A DNA stretch of 64,000 bases from Ipomoea triloba (GCF_003576645.1 NC_044924.1:3003471-3067470); one strand, 5' to 3'. Shown: positions 26,399-38,934, counted from the first letter of the stretch. Numbers and translations are program-made. The notes: generated from the sequence alone by a model not told the origin.

Positions 26399-27294
26399 AA
26401 GTGAAAGATTTGACTATTATTATTTGTTCAGAGTTTGAATAGGTGCATGGGGATGACTATTTCTTCTCTTCATTATTTGCAATCAGTACAAATGGGTGTT
26501 TGGACTTACTATAAGCCTATTAGGATTGACATTCAACAGAGGAGAACCGGTAGGGGTATGAATGAATGTTGAAAGGGCCAACCATGGCTACGTAGCTAGG
26601 ACTGTACCTCGTCCACACTGCATTCTATTCTATTCAGCGTACTATTGATGTAATTATGACTATACAAATTTTTTGATTATTTATTCATCGGTATCAAACT
26701 TCAAAATTGTTACACTCCGCGACTCCCGCAATCCCACCGGTCAATTTCATTTCATGTATAAAAGGAATAATTAAATTTATTTAACTTGTCCATAATGGGT
26801 AAAAGCCAAACTCCAATGACCTTCACACTCAATTTTTAATAGCACTGTGGAGGATAAATCACAATCATTTAGTAACTGATTAGGTGAGAGAGTTAATGTT
26901 TATTACCCACAAGAAGCTATCACACAAGAGGATAAAATTTTCATGATATAGCTGCTAGAGCTCAATAATGCATTCTAATTTACAATCTACCACCCAAGAA
27001 GGTAGGAACTACTGAACTACCAATGCGGATCTATATTTATTTAATTCATATCAAGAGAGGGTTATTAAGGGGTAAATATGAAAATATGATGTAACATTAC
27101 TAAAAGGAATAATAATGTGAGATTTACATAAAACTTTACACATGTGTTGATAATTAGATGTTAATGTTAGTTGTTTTGACCAGCATGTATGTAACATTAG
27201 TATTTGTAAGAAAGTGTTTGGTAAATTAGTTATTTATTGTCCGCAGATAACATGTAAAATGATTTCAAAGGATATGAATATATTATTTTATTGC

Positions 27295-27345
27295 CAAAGA
27301 TCTTGTGGTCTAGTGGCACCCGGTTGCACTCCCAAATGAAAGGGA
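27295..27345 (+). repeat. tRNA-like SINE fragment, copy 1
   Basis: AAGATCTTGTGGTCTAGTGG contains an A-box-like motif (TGGTCTAGTGG). It is followed by CACCCGGTTGCACTCCC and ends at an ACT/AAT microsatellite. The same phrase occurs at 31917 and 58957. Confidence 0.5.
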
Positions 27346-27351
27346 ATGATA

Positions 27352-27376
27352 CTACTATTACTACTACTACTACTAC

Positions 27377-27410
<34 letters not shown>

Positions 27411-27411
27411 T
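27352..27411. repeat. (ACT)n(AAT)n microsatellite
   Basis: Compound trinucleotide repeat directly after the tRNA-like fragment, a common position for microsatellites grown from SINE tails. Confidence 0.9.
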
Positions 27412-30260
27412 CAGCATTAAAAATGTAAATTTGAACAAAATTTAAATAATATAAACATCATAATAAAACTAACAAGAATTAATATCACCAAAATTCATTA
27501 TGTGGACCATGTTTTTTTTTTCTTTTTTTTTTTAAAATTAATTAATTATTTTATTCAAAATTATGTTTAAAAATTATTTTAAAAATAGGTAACCGTCACA
27601 TCATCACATTTTAAGGTCAGGTCATTTTGTGTTTAATTGCATGAGTTTGTGTTGTTCAGGGACCTAATTATAATTTTTTAAGTTCGATGGCCTAATTGTA
27701 GTTTGGTGTGTAGTTGAGAGACCTATTAACTTATTTCTTATGAAAATGACTCTGCTCATTTTTTTTTTTTACATGATTTCTCATCTATCAAATCTTGCAT
27801 ATCAATGATTTGAATTTGTCCACAAGTTAAATGGTTCTCATATGATTAGGATTATATATATATATATATGTGTGTGTGTGTGGATATGTATATATATATA
27901 TATGTAGGTATATGTATATAAAATTCATATAAAGCCATGAAATAATACAACTAAAATTTGAATTTGTGTGCGGGGCATCATTGATACTTTGACAGATATC
28001 CACATGGCCATGCAAAAGGAATATTAAACCGCCCATATATGCAATTATATACATGGGCGGCCAGCATAAGATTACGTGTTAATTCGAATTTTTATATTAT
28101 ATGTAATAATGAAGCAGTGGATTATTTTTCACGTGAATTCAATACGAAACATATGGCATTTAAAATATGAAAACTTATATTATTCATTAAAAAAAACTAT
28201 TGTTACAAGCGTGTAAGAAATATACGCAGATTCTGAACTCATCAGGTGCTGAGTGCAGCCTGAAACCCAGAGCCAAATTTATCCTTAGACCAAAACAATA
28301 TAGATCGAGTTTAACTCAATATGATAGATTCTTTGTGGGTTCCAAACACTGATTCTTTCACTTGATCGGCAATTGAATCACTATAATTTATTACTCTACT
28401 ATTATGTCGTTGGACTAAGATATGCGGCCTCAAGGGCAAAAAATTTTGCCTTTTTGTTGGTAAAACTGCATTGTACAATGTTTTATACTGTCATTAATCA
28501 TCTATTAATTATACAAGAATTTAAAACTCGATCTAACTAAGTGTCTTTTGATCGACCCATCATGTATGAACCCATAATTTCTCAACCCATATAACTACCA
28601 TTAAGACCCAATCAACATAGCTAGTTGCTTGGAGACCAACAACAACTAGCTATTGTACATCTAAGAATGTACCATATGAATCATATCTTACAATTTCCAC
28701 AAAGTCAAACAAGTGTTAGGTACACACGATTTACTAAGCCTAATTATCCCAACCAATTATGAATCTTACTCCGTAATTAAATATGTTTATTGGGTAAACT
28801 TTGTCTATGTTTGTTATCCATAATTCACGGGAAATATCTCGAACTTGAAATTTGTGGTTATCGAATTAACAATCAGACCAACTTAGGTGGAATGACAAAA
28901 TGTGTTTTGACTGATATAAATAATAATGTAAAAAATAATTTTATCAAAATAAAATTTATTGTATTTTTTAAGAATACATAGGAGTCAATTGATAATAATC
29001 TACGGATCCGCGTATTTGATAAGTTTGAAGGCCCCATTTTTATGACCACATCCAATCCCTGACTCCCTATAAACTCTGGTCCTGTTCACATTATGAAACG
29101 TTCTTTCCAACCCACAACTACAAGTCTACAACAACGTATTGCCATTTTCGTTAAAGTCAAACATATATAAACAGTTAAAATGTTAAATATATGATTGTGG
29201 GATGTGGAGATAGAAATTTTAATGCCAAAAATATAAAGTCAAAGGAAATTGATTAATGATTAGATGAATTTTTTTTTTTTTGACTTACAAGGTAGTATAT
29301 GTTTTAATTTTTTTTTTATTTTTTTTAAATTCAAATAATCAATGCCCTATCACCGAGATTTGATTCTGTGATGATATATTTGAAATGATGGGATGGATTC
29401 TTATTTTTGAACAAATATAAGTATATATAAACCTGGATTATGGTGATTGAATTGACAATGAACTAGTAAAGCTATAACCCTAGCCCCTCTTCGCACAGCT
29501 TCGGATTAGGTCTCTAACTCTCTTAATATGAATTGGATTGGCTTCCTAAGCATGACAAATTTGGTATTATGAATAAAAAAAAATTTACAATTAAATTTAT
29601 GTGGCTTTGTTATAAGTTCCAATGACCTAATAACAAGAGTACAAGACTATGTGAAGTTTAACTTTATAAGTTTATTGTGACATTTGATCTAAAGATTGAA
29701 ATTTTTTTTATCCTAGACATGTGGCAGACATGCATAACATCCGAACAACAAAAAAATTCGTACAACAAGAAAGAAAATGGAGCAATGTACACAAATTAGT
29801 TGGACTTATATATCGTCTGTATTAGATTAATTATATTCTTCTCTAATTTCTTATTACTTGTAGTTATGAGACAAGTTACCCGTGTCTAAATAGAGAGTTT
29901 AAACACCTTATAAGGCATGCGAAATCAAAATTACTACTCTGCCAAAATTTTACTTGATACTCAAATGATAAATTATGGATAAGATAGAAGTCGATAATGG
30001 GTGAATTGCAACATAGGCAAGGAAGTGTGATATTATTAAATTAAAACAAATATCAGAGTACACATTTTCTTCGATGTAATTAAGCTAATAATAATTAAAC
30101 CTAAAGAGACATAACATTGAAAAGGGACTAAACCAAACGTTTAATTTTTGTTTTGTTTTGTTTTTTTTTTTTTTCTTATTGCTACTAATTAATTATATTC
30201 TTTCATCTTAATTATTTGTGATGAAATCAGAAAAGGCAGATAGAGACGAATTTCAGATAG

Positions 30261-30824
30261 CTACGCGCCGTTGCCGATAATTTCTGCCGGGGGCACAGTA
30301 CTACCGGCGTTGCTGTCTCCGGCGGAGGCGGCGGCGCCGCCAATGCCAGAATCAAGTCTAGTCCCAAATGGGCCTCCGGGACCTCCACCTATACCTCCAA
30401 ACGGCGATGAGCCTACCGGAAACCCTCCATAGCCAGACCCTATTCCGCTCCCACCTCCGGCATCGTAGCCAGACGCGCCACCGGGAAGCCCAAACCCAGG
30501 CCCACCGAAACCCGAGGACCCACCGCCAAACCCTCCGAAGCTAGACCCGAACCCACCCCCGGACCCGGAATCAAAACCCGATCCACCACCGCCGAGGTCC
30601 GGGGTCGGAAACCCCCCGCCGCCAAGAAAACCCGGCCCGCCGCCGAACCCTGCAGATCCTCCTCCGCCGCCGAAGTAGGGAGGAAACCCGTATTTGTAGT
30701 GGAAGAAAGTTTTCTGATCATCATCAACGCCTTTCTTCTCCAATTCCTCACTGCCCGGACTCGCATTTGCTGCACAAACAATCGCTCCGGCGAGGATTAA
30801 CAGCAGGAGAACTTTAGTCGCCAT
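30261..30824 (-). CDS. Secreted glycine-rich protein, copy 1 (GRP1)
   Basis: 187 residues, single exon. A signal peptide (MATKVLLLLILAGAIVCAANA, residues 1-21) is followed by an acidic/basic spacer with KTFFHYKYGFPPYF. A long domain of Gly-Gly-Gly/Gly-Phe-Gly repeats with Pro and Ser runs to about residue 160, then comes a short non-repetitive tail. This is the plan of glycine-rich cell-wall or extracellular proteins. The start is fixed by the signal peptide and by the identical context in the sister gene (GRP2), 2.7 kb to the right. A TATA box at 30893-30902 is 69 bp upstream. I cannot assign a precise function. Confidence 0.85.
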   Translation of the reverse strand: MATKVLLLLILAGAIVCAANASPGSEELEKKGVDDDQKTFFHYKYGFPPYFGGGGGSAGFGGGPGFLGGGGFPTPDLGGGGSGFDSGSGGGFGSSFGGFGGGSSGFGGPGFGLPGGASGYDAGGGSGIGSGYGGFPVGSSPFGGIGGGPGGPFGTRLDSGIGGAAASAGDSNAGSTVPPAEIIGNGA

Positions 30825-30892
30825 TTCCAGTGATTTCTTGAAATTGAAATGATTTTGGATGAGAATATTGCATCATTGCCTATTTCGCTCAT

Positions 30893-30902
30893 CTTTATAT
30901 AG
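30893..30902 (-). promoter_or_regulatory. TATA box of GRP1
   Basis: CTATATAAAG on the minus strand, 69 bp before the ATG. The same position and sequence context are kept in GRP2. Confidence 0.7.
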
Positions 30903-31916
30903 ATGAATTCCAAACTGTAAATCTGATAGAATTGAAGGTGAAAGTTAGGAACAACATAATTTAGAGATTCTTGCATTGCATGCATTATACTCCATCTTTA
31001 ACATTATGCAGATCAGATGCATGCCTAGCTATATTCAATCAAGAACTCCCAGCATCTCAACTTCATGACCAACCTAATTATGCATGCAATATAATTATTC
31101 CTCAACTAAGATGGGCTCCAATTCCATAGCTACAAATTACTATATATGTCACAGATTAATTACTCTCTCACATTTTAGGCCAACATGCATGATTTGTGTG
31201 AATGTTGTTAATTACAATAGGACTTTTAGAAACGGTTTTGTTTCATGTAATTTGTTTTCGTTATTTTTTTTTTTCCCCTTAGTTCTTTACTTTTCTTGTA
31301 TTGAAAAAAGTCCTTATTTCTTATAAGGTTATGTTTTCATGTATTACAGCTATATATAATATCACTTCGATAGTTGACAAAAAAAAACATTTCGATAATT
31401 TGACTTTACTAACAGTCACATGGTGTAAGGTTTTCCCATTAAGTCCTAAGGAGAATGATAGGTCTTTCAAGATTAGTTGTGTGCCATCCTTTAGTATCAT
31501 GCTATTCTCATTGCCAATTTGCTCAAAAAATAAATGTAAATCACACACCTCATTAATGAATTAAATGAGTAAATCCTACTAGGACGCGATAGTGGTCCAT
31601 GCAATGATCGATGGTGCCAGTGATTGTAGTGGTTGAGCTCGATCTATAGAACTTACGATGGCAATTCAAGGCTGGGTCCTCTAAGACCTTTTTTGACATT
31701 ATTTCTTTTTATAATCTTGAATTACTACTTAAAATGTTAAGAGATAAATTGAAGTTATTGTTAGTACACAATAGTGAGTTTGGTGCCGCATTTTCTTTTG
31801 CTCAACCATTTCTAATTTTGTCTCACCTTAGCTTGGTGATGGTTTTTTTTTTCTTTTTCTTTTTTCTCTCTCTCTCGTCCCTTAATAACAATGTTTAATT
31901 AGTTTGTTTTTATCTA

Positions 31917-32020
31917 TCAAAGACCTTGTGGTGTAGTGACATCCGGTTGCACCCCCATGTGGGAGGGAGTGGATGGGTTCTAACTTCAGTGGAGGCGTTA
32001 TTAGAAATTCTTTTTGAAAA
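31917..32020 (+). mobile_element. tRNA-derived SINE-like element, copy 2
   Basis: It begins CAAAGACCTTGTGGTGTAGTG, with an A-box-like TGGTGTAGTG. About 50 bases later comes a B-box-like GGGTTCTAACTTC (31976-31988), which is the spacing of a tRNA promoter. It has split two halves of a locally duplicated stretch. The family is not identified. Confidence 0.5.
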
Positions 32021-32279
32021 AACGAAATGTTGATCTTGTCCCTATTAAGTTCTAGCGAAGTAGTCCCAAAACCACCTTCTACCATTCTTATTGCAACCTT
32101 GAGTTAGTTACTACTTGAAAAGTTAAGAGATGAATTGAAGTTGCTATTAGTATATAATAGCAACAAGTTTGGTGCCACTTGTTCTTTTCATCATCAACAA
32201 ACAATTTTTATTTTTATCTCACCTTGATGATATGTGTACATTTTTTTCCCCTCTTTGAATGTTTGATTCAAAGTCAAAA

Positions 32280-32600
32280 ACTTTAATCCATTTACAAAAC
32301 CTTGTTTAATGTTTGACTTGATTGTTTGGTTCAATTAAGGAAACCTTAGATTATACATAAATGAGGAATACAATTGAGTGTTAGTTTAGGGTTTTACTTG
32401 AATGTACTTACCCGGCATAAAATGTACAACGTTAAGCCAACTTATGAGAAACATTCCAATGTAATTTTGAATTGAACTTAATTAATTCATGCATTAATCA
32501 TTTCTCAAGCACTAATTGTCTTAAAATTATAAATAAAGATCGAATAACTACACTACAAACACGAAAACAACTAGCTACTCATCACATATTTACCGGCTTT
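32280..32600 (-). repeat. Orphan copy of the GARP-gene 3' flank
   Basis: This stretch (ACCTTGTTTAATGTTTGACT, ATACATAAATGAGGAATACA, and a run ending in ACAAACACGAAAACAACTAG) matches sequence that lies just downstream of the stop codons of G1 (34620-34880), psi3 (44980-45200), G2 (47920-48110), G4 (55170-55390) and G5 (61640-61900). No GARP gene adjoins it here: the next gene upstream in that sense is GRP2. Confidence 0.65.
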
Positions 32601-32931
32601 GTTCGTTTGGCTTGCTTAGTTGAAAAGTTAATTAATTGAAATTAAAATGTTTGATAAAATTAATTGCTGAATTAGCTTATAATTAAGTGTCAAGAGACAT
32701 AAACTAAAATATTAAAATTTTAATTAGTGAAAGATAGATATATCATTTTTGTAATTAAATTAATAAAGCCAGTAACTTACTAACTCATTTTAAAACACTA
32801 CTTAAGGTAGCGTTACGAAATGAATTATTATTTCAGACTCCCTATATTTAACCACATGGAACGTAGCTAAGCCCCTAATGCAAGTTAATGATGAGTACAT
32901 AGTTGTGATGAAATCAGAAAAGATCAGATAG

Positions 32932-33498
32932 CTACACGCCGTCGCCGATCACTTCTGCGGGGTGCACACTGTTTCCGGCGGCGCCGCCGCCATGGCCAGC
33001 ATCAAGCCTAGTCCCAAATGGGCCAGCGGGGCCTCCACCTATAGCATCAAACGGCGATGATGAGCCTCCAAGAAACCCTCCATAGTTAGACCCCATTTCG
33101 GTCCCACCTACTCCGGCTTCGAACCCAGATGACCCGCCGGGAAAGCCTCCGCTGGCGGACCCGTACCCGGGTCCGCCAAACCCTCCGAAGCTAGACCTGA
33201 ACCCACCCCCGGATCCGGGTTCGAAACCCGATGAACCGCCGCCGATGTCTAGGGTAGGAAACCCGCCGTCGCCCAAACCGCCGCCGCCAAGACTACCTCC
33301 GGTGAAACCCGGCCCTCCGCCACCACCGCCTCCGCCTACACTCCCGAAGTAGGGGGGAAACCCGTATTTGAAGTGGAAGAAAGTTTTCTGTTCCTCATCA
33401 ATGCCTTTCTTCTCCATTAATCCCTCACTGCCCGGACTAGCATTTGCGGCACAAATTAGGGCTCCGGCGAGGATTAAAAGGAGAAGTTTAGTCGCCAT
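32932..33498 (-). CDS. Secreted glycine-rich protein, copy 2 (GRP2)
   Basis: 188 residues, single exon. It is the close paralogue of GRP1, with the same signal peptide (MATKLLLLILAGALICAANA), the same KTFFHFKYGFPPYF spacer, and a Gly/Phe/Pro/Ser repeat domain that has diverged by small in-frame gains and losses. An upstream in-frame ATG exists at 33645, but the signal peptide and the conserved GRP1 start support 33498. The TATA box is at 33567-33575. The pair arose by a tandem duplication that included the promoter. Confidence 0.85.
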   Translation of the reverse strand: MATKLLLLILAGALICAANASPGSEGLMEKKGIDEEQKTFFHFKYGFPPYFGSVGGGGGGGGPGFTGGSLGGGGLGDGGFPTLDIGGGSSGFEPGSGGGFRSSFGGFGGPGYGSASGGFPGGSSGFEAGVGGTEMGSNYGGFLGGSSSPFDAIGGGPAGPFGTRLDAGHGGGAAGNSVHPAEVIGDGV

Positions 33499-33566
33499 TT
33501 CCAGTGATTTCTTGAAATTGAAATGTTTTGGGATGAGGATATTGCATAATCGACTATTTCGCTGAT

Positions 33567-33575
33567 CTTTATATA
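33567..33575 (-). promoter_or_regulatory. TATA box of GRP2
   Basis: TATATAAAG on the minus strand, 69 bp above the start codon, matching the GRP1 promoter. Confidence 0.65.
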
Positions 33576-34948
33576 CATGAATTCCAAACTGTAAATCTGA
33601 TACATGAAGGTGAAAGTTAGGAACAGCATAATTTAATTCTTGCATGCATTAGACTCCATCTCTAATATTATGCAAATTCCCAACTATATTCAATCAAGAA
33701 CTCCCAGCATCTCAACTTCATGACCAACCTAATTATGATTATTCCTCAAGTAAGATGGGCTTCCATAGCTACAAATTATTGTATGTATATGTCACAGATT
33801 AATTACTCTATCTCTCACATTTTAGGCCAACATGCATGATTTGTGTGAATGTTGTTACAATATGACTTTTAGAAACGGTTTTGTTTCATTTGATTTGTTT
33901 TCTTTAATTTGTTGTCTTTTTATTTTTTTTCTTGTATTGAAAAAATGGTTTTATTTCTTATAAGGTTATGTTTTCTTGTACCTACCAGACGATGTATTAT
34001 ATCATGTAATTTGTTGTCTTCTTAGTTCTTTTCTTTTCTTGTATTGAAAAAAAAAAGGTTTTGCTTCTTATAAGGTTATGCTTTCTTGTACCTACTAGAC
34101 CATGATGTATTATAGCTAGCTCTAATATCACATTGATAGTTTAGTTTTATTGGCAGTAGTACATGCTTTCTTGTTCTCTTGCTTAACCATTTCAATTTTT
34201 ATCTAGCTATGGTGATGTGTGTTATTCTTTTTTTTTTTTTTTTCCTCTTAGTAATAATCCCCTTTTACTTAGTTTACTCTTATCGATCTTCATTTGTAAG
34301 ATTAGAATATATTTGAAATATTCTCTAAACTAGAATATGTATGTTAGGTATATTTTCTATTTTAGGGCACGTTTGGAAAGTAAAATATTGATCATCTCTA
34401 TTTTGTTCTAGTTGAGGAGTTCTAAAACCTTCTTCTACATTACTTATTGAAACCTTGAGTTACTACTTTGATGTTTATTTGTGTGCAAACTAATATATAA
34501 TTGGTTGGATTATTATGCTTTTGGGAAATCTTGTTAGACATATCAAGAATAACATCTTCTTTTCTTCAAATTATGAGGATCTTAGGGTGTTAAAACATTA
34601 TTTCAATTACGAAAATAAAACCTTGTTTAATGTTTTGACTTGATTGTCAGTTTCAATTAAGGAACCTTAGATTTGTGTATGTGTTAATTTTTGAATTTTA
34701 CTTTAACTTCATGTGCATAAATTGTGCAATTTTTGGACAACTTATGAACAATAACATTCCAATATAGTTTTCAAACTTAAATAATGCATTAATCATAACT
34801 TCTCAAACTCTAATTGTCTTTTAAATCACAAATACATATGGAAGAATTACACTGCAAACACAAAAATAGCTAGCTACATGCCTACATACATGCATACATA
34901 CAATTAATTAGGGCTAAATATATAGGCATTTCGCCTGGAACCATCAGA
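33576..34948. other. GRP2 upstream / G1 downstream region
   Basis: The part to about 34140 is the GRP promoter duplicate. 33950-34100 holds two short direct repeats with the phrase CTTATAAGGTTATG. The part at 34620-34880 is the conserved 3' flank of the GARP genes. No gene. Confidence 0.55.
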
Positions 34949-36234
34949 TCATCGACGGCTGGGAGGTCTGATGGAGAGCGTGAGATCAAGAGGGCCATCG
35001 TCTTGATCCTCATTCCTTGCAGCTGAGGAAGATGATCCTGGGTTTATATCACCAGACATCATCAATTCTGGTATCTCCTCAGCATCAATCTGTTCAAGAA
35101 ATATAAATCAAGCATGAATTAATCACGAATTATTCAAGAAAGTAAACAAAACAAAATTAGGGTTTTGGTCATTAAAATAGATTAATAGTGAATTTGTTGG
35201 AATTTACCGACACCGGTGTGCCCATCATCTTGAAGATGATGGTTTTGGGCGTCGGGGCCGAGTATTCCATCATCCTGTCTACCATTTAATCCGGTAAAAT
35301 GTCAGTAATGCTAAAAACAAACTGTAATTATTATATAAACACTCAAATTTTTAGAAATCATCGCAATTATATTACCTCATCGAGGGTGGAATGGTGGGGG
35401 GCATTATCGGCCCGAATGGGCTAATGTATAGCCTTGCAGGAGGGTGTAGTGGTGGTGACGTCAGCTGTGGCCGTAACGGTGAGTATAGCGCCGGCGCCGG
35501 AGCGCTATAGAGCGAGGGATAACCGTACGGATAGGGAACGGTGGCCGCCCACGTCAGCTGAGCAACTGCAGCTTGAGTTTCTTGAACAACAATTAAAGAA
35601 CAATATGTATATATTAGGTTTTTGTCAGAAGAAGTATCTTAAATTTTCTTAGCAAATCTAAACATTTTCTCCATGGAAGAAATGGAGATTTCGCCATGAA
35701 AGTAACATATATACCTCTAGCCAGTTGCTCCTGATCGAAACAGTTGGCACGGTGAATCTGATTGCAACAAATTCAACACATATAGTCCGGTAAGATTTTT
35801 TTTTTTTTTTGAAATGAAAAGAAATAATTTAAGGTTTGTTTCTGACCTCAAGGTGGCTCCTAACCCTACTTATGGTTAGGTCCTTATCATCCATGACTTC
35901 AACAATTGCTCTAGGAGTTGCATCTGCAATGATGAATAAAAAAAAAAGAAAAAAAATGATTAAAAGAAATTCAAATATTTTTTCCAAAATTGAATTAAAG
36001 GTGAAGGGAAATGGCTAATTACTACATACATTGCAGTCCTCCAAGAACTTGAATAGCCTCCAAGAAGCGACGATGAAGATCAGGAGTCCACTTGAACCGA
36101 GGTGTGGGCTGTGGATGAAACCCGGTTCCAGTAGGGTTTTCAGGAGCCGAGGAAGATTGGCCACCTTCAATGGAGGGAGGAACGGAAGGGAAAGGGGAAG
36201 AGAAAGAGGAGGAAGGAGAAAAGTTTTCAGCCAT
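34949..36234 (-). CDS. G1: GARP/G2-like MYB-related repressor with EAR motif, six exons
   Basis: Exons (minus strand, in order): 36030-36234, 35847-35923, 35715-35757, 35376-35580, 35208-35274 and 34949-35089; all junctions are GT/AG and in phase, 245 residues. Exon 1 starts MAEN, is Ser/Pro-rich, then begins the GARP domain (RFKWTPDLHRRFLEAIQVLGG, from residue 46). Exon 2 continues with ATPRAIVEVM...SRVRSHLE and exon 3 opens with IHRA, so the usual SHLQMYR end of the domain is altered. Exon 4 ends in the family motif, here RLYISPFGPIMPPTIPPSMR. The C-terminus carries LDLTLSI (EAR core 233-237), a binding site for TOPLESS-type corepressors. Predicted nuclear transcriptional repressor. Closest relative in the window is G2. 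A TATA-like element is at 36360-36368. Confidence 0.85.
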
Positions 36235-36359
36235 GGAAGCTAAGCTCTCAAGAAAGATCAGAGAAGGATAAAAGTTGTAACAATGGCAGATTTGGGAGCC
36301 TAGGGTTAAGAGAAAGAAGTAGTGTGAGGAGTGAGGCAACTTCACCCCAACACGACAGT

Positions 36360-36368
36360 TTAAATAGG
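36360..36368 (-). promoter_or_regulatory. Conserved TATA-like element of G1
   Basis: CCTATTTAA on the minus strand, 126 bp before the ATG. The same nine bases occur upstream of psi3, G2, G4 and G5. Confidence 0.5.
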
Positions 36369-38574
36369 CGGCGGATTGGAAACAACATAGTATGTCTGTC
36401 AGATCAAATGTATATGTTGTAAATCTAAATTTAATTATATTGTTGTAATGCTGCAATATCTGGAGCTCAACCGTAAAAGCTGGTGCATGAAATTCATCAA
36501 ACAGAAGACCAATATAAGTAAAAGATTTAAGTAATTTGTAATCTGCTCATATTAAGAAAATATAATAATATTTCATTCTCAAGACAAGCTTTATTATTTT
36601 CCGGTAAAAGTAGTCAACTTTTCAAGCAGCAATCATATTACAATTGTAATATTTGTTGCATATTTTTTTGTTTATTGTTATCTCGTAATCAATGCCTAAA
36701 AAAATAATTAGTGCATGGTTGGAATTACAATGAGTCAAAAGTTATCAGAATTAGTTGGTGGATTTTAGCCCATTTGATCCCACAAGACTGTTTTAACGGC
36801 TCTAGGAAATGACAATCGAGTCTAAAATTGTAATAATTGGTTGGGTTAACCATGGTTATTAGGCCGTGGTTAGTCATTTTGACGGGTCAAGAAAAACTCA
36901 AACACAATCCAACCCATTTTGAGTCATGGGTTGGACAAGAAAACTGACTAATAATTTTTTTAAAAATAAAATAACATACTAAGGTGATGAAATATTTATC
37001 ATAATACAAATATTGTAAGACTTATCCTATTCATTTTAAGGAAGCTCATCACCATATTTTTTTTCTTATAATTGGAGAGTAGTCAAACGAAAATAACCAC
37101 AAATATGAAATGCACCCCCTCCCCAAATGATAAAAATAAATTTGAAATTTGAAATTTGAATATTACTTAAGAAAATTTCACATCTCTTGAAACCAGACAA
37201 CACATGGCATTCATTAATTGAAGATTTAATAGTTAAGATTCAATTAATTTATAATACATGTCATATTAAGAAATTAAAGTTTTGTTGTCTATATTGGCTT
37301 TATTATTTTCCGGTAAAAGTTAATTTTTCAAATGGCAATATTATTACTAATGTTAATAATGTATGTTGCCTATATTTTGTTTACTCCGTATTTATTATCC
37401 TTGCTATCCGTGCCTAAAAATAATTAATGCATGGTTGGAACTAACAATAAATTTAAAATTGCCAAAATTAATTAGTTGGTAGGTCGGATTGGGTTGGGCC
37501 GTGGTTAGCCATTTTGACTGGCCAAGAAAAACTCAACTCAATCCAACCTACCTTGAGTCATGTAGTAAACTCACAAATAATTTTGTAATTAAACATAAAA
37601 TAACATAGCAAGATGTTGGAATATTTATCATATATAATACGAATACTGTAAGAGTTACTCTATTCATATGATAATAGCATAGGAAACTAGCTTACCAAAT
37701 TTAAAAAAGTATTATTTGTGTGAAGAAAACATATAATTACTAATAAGAGTAATAATTGCACTCACATTAATATCCAAAGATTCATAAAATCAATAATTAC
37801 TTTTCAAGGTTCACTGTATTCATTCATTTTAAAATGAAACCGTTTCCCCAATTAGTCAATTAGCATTTACTATTTATTTTTTAAAATATATATTTATAAA
37901 TAAGGTGGGCTAATATATGAACTAATTCTTTTCTTTCCTACTACTTGACATGTCACTAAATTTACAACTTAATTAATTTATTCTTAAAATATGGTGGGAT
38001 GGGTTGGCCCCGCCGTTGGTCCCACCCCCCTTTTCAATATTTACAATTGAGTCAATATTGTGAAGATTCAAATGTATGTTATATGGTGGACCAGGGCTCG
38101 GTGGGCCCTAGTCCAAAATGAAACCATTATATTACAAAAACATGTTCAAAAAGAAGAAGATAAATTTCAAACAAATTTAAACACAAAATTCGAGAAGAAG
38201 ACTTTCTTTTGTATTTGTTACATAGTTTGCAAAAATACTTCTCTGTTTATTTTGTAAAAAAAATAAATCAAGTATGTGTGTGTATATATAAATATATGTG
38301 CGTGTTCAAAAATTATTACGTTATTTTTAATATTTACTTTTTAAGAGCGTCCTATCTATTTAATTAATGATTTTCATGATTAACTTGATTGGTTATAATG
38401 TCAAATAAAAACTCGGCCCATTGGAAAACTCTTCATATAATCTAAAGGAAAAAAAAAACATACATTATCCTCCTCAATTTTACCATTAAAATATTTTGTT
38501 TCCTTAAAATCACCTATCTATGAAATAATATTAGATGAGAAATAAATTTATATGCATAAAATTTAATTTATTAC
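36369..38574. other. G1 upstream region with repeats shared with the G2 upstream region
   Basis: No gene. Two diverged copies of the ~0.5-kb repeat that is tandemly amplified at 50060-52600 lie at about 36600-37050 and 37290-37700 (shared phrases TGCCTAAAAATAATTAATGC and TTTTGACGGGTCAAGAAAAA, or close variants). 37900-38260 matches 52700-53060, including an imperfect GGGTCC palindrome. Confidence 0.6.
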
Positions 38575-38730
38575 CTTTCTTTCCTCCAAGTCTTTCAACT
38601 ACATTGAAGAAGCGGTGATGAAGATGGACACTCCACTTGAACTGATGGTGTTCCGATTTCTCAAAAATAATCCCATAAGCTCTATTATTATTTCCATCTA
38701 ACAATGTCACAAAAAGATAGCTCAATGGAT
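38575..38730 (-). pseudogene. GARP exon-1 relic R1 (second subfamily)
   Basis: The minus strand reads LFVTLLDGNNNRAYGI, then HQFKWSVHLHHRFFNVVERLGGKK (split as HQFKWS, HLHHRFFNVV and ERLGGKK), followed by a GGTAAT donor. This is the first half of a GARP domain. No exon 2 or later exon follows within the next 2 kb in the reading direction, and the N-terminal end is degenerate. A relic of a gene copy related to, but distinct from, G1-G5. Confidence 0.6.
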
Positions 38731-38934
38731 GAAGATTGATTTGATATAATATAATGTCAAATAGAAACTCGTAGTCCATTGAAAAACTTTCCATCTAAAG
38801 GTGATATTAGCAAAAGATATGTTGCATTTTCCAAAATTTACCGTTTTAATTTTCTTTTTCTTTCCTTAAAACTAAGAATTCGATCTATGAAACAATTGAA
38901 TATGAGAAATAAATTTGTGTATGAAATTGATTAC

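Larger units (their letters stand above)
26399..30260. other. 3.9-kb intergenic region
   Basis: No gene seen. Contents are a tRNA-like dispersed fragment at 27295-27345, an (ACT)n(AAT)n microsatellite at 27352-27411, a (TA)/(GT) mixed tract at 27852-27925, and A/T homopolymers. The stretch from 28080 to 30240 is featureless AT-rich DNA apart from poly-T runs around 29270 and 29310. Confidence 0.5.
30903..32931. other. Intergenic region between the two GRP genes
   Basis: The first 650 bp (to about 31560) match the upstream region of GRP2 (33576-34140), including a shared phrase GAACTCCCAGCATCTCAACT, so the promoters were duplicated with the genes. Further on are a direct duplication (about 31715-31850 and 32095-32225), a SINE-like fragment (31917-32020), and a 3'-flank remnant of the GARP genes (32280-32600). 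No reading frame worth calling. Confidence 0.6.

Noticed and set aside
36031..36456. Longer start for G1 at 36456
   Set aside because: The added residues come from promoter sequence that includes the conserved TATA-like element; the MAEN start at 36234 matches G2.
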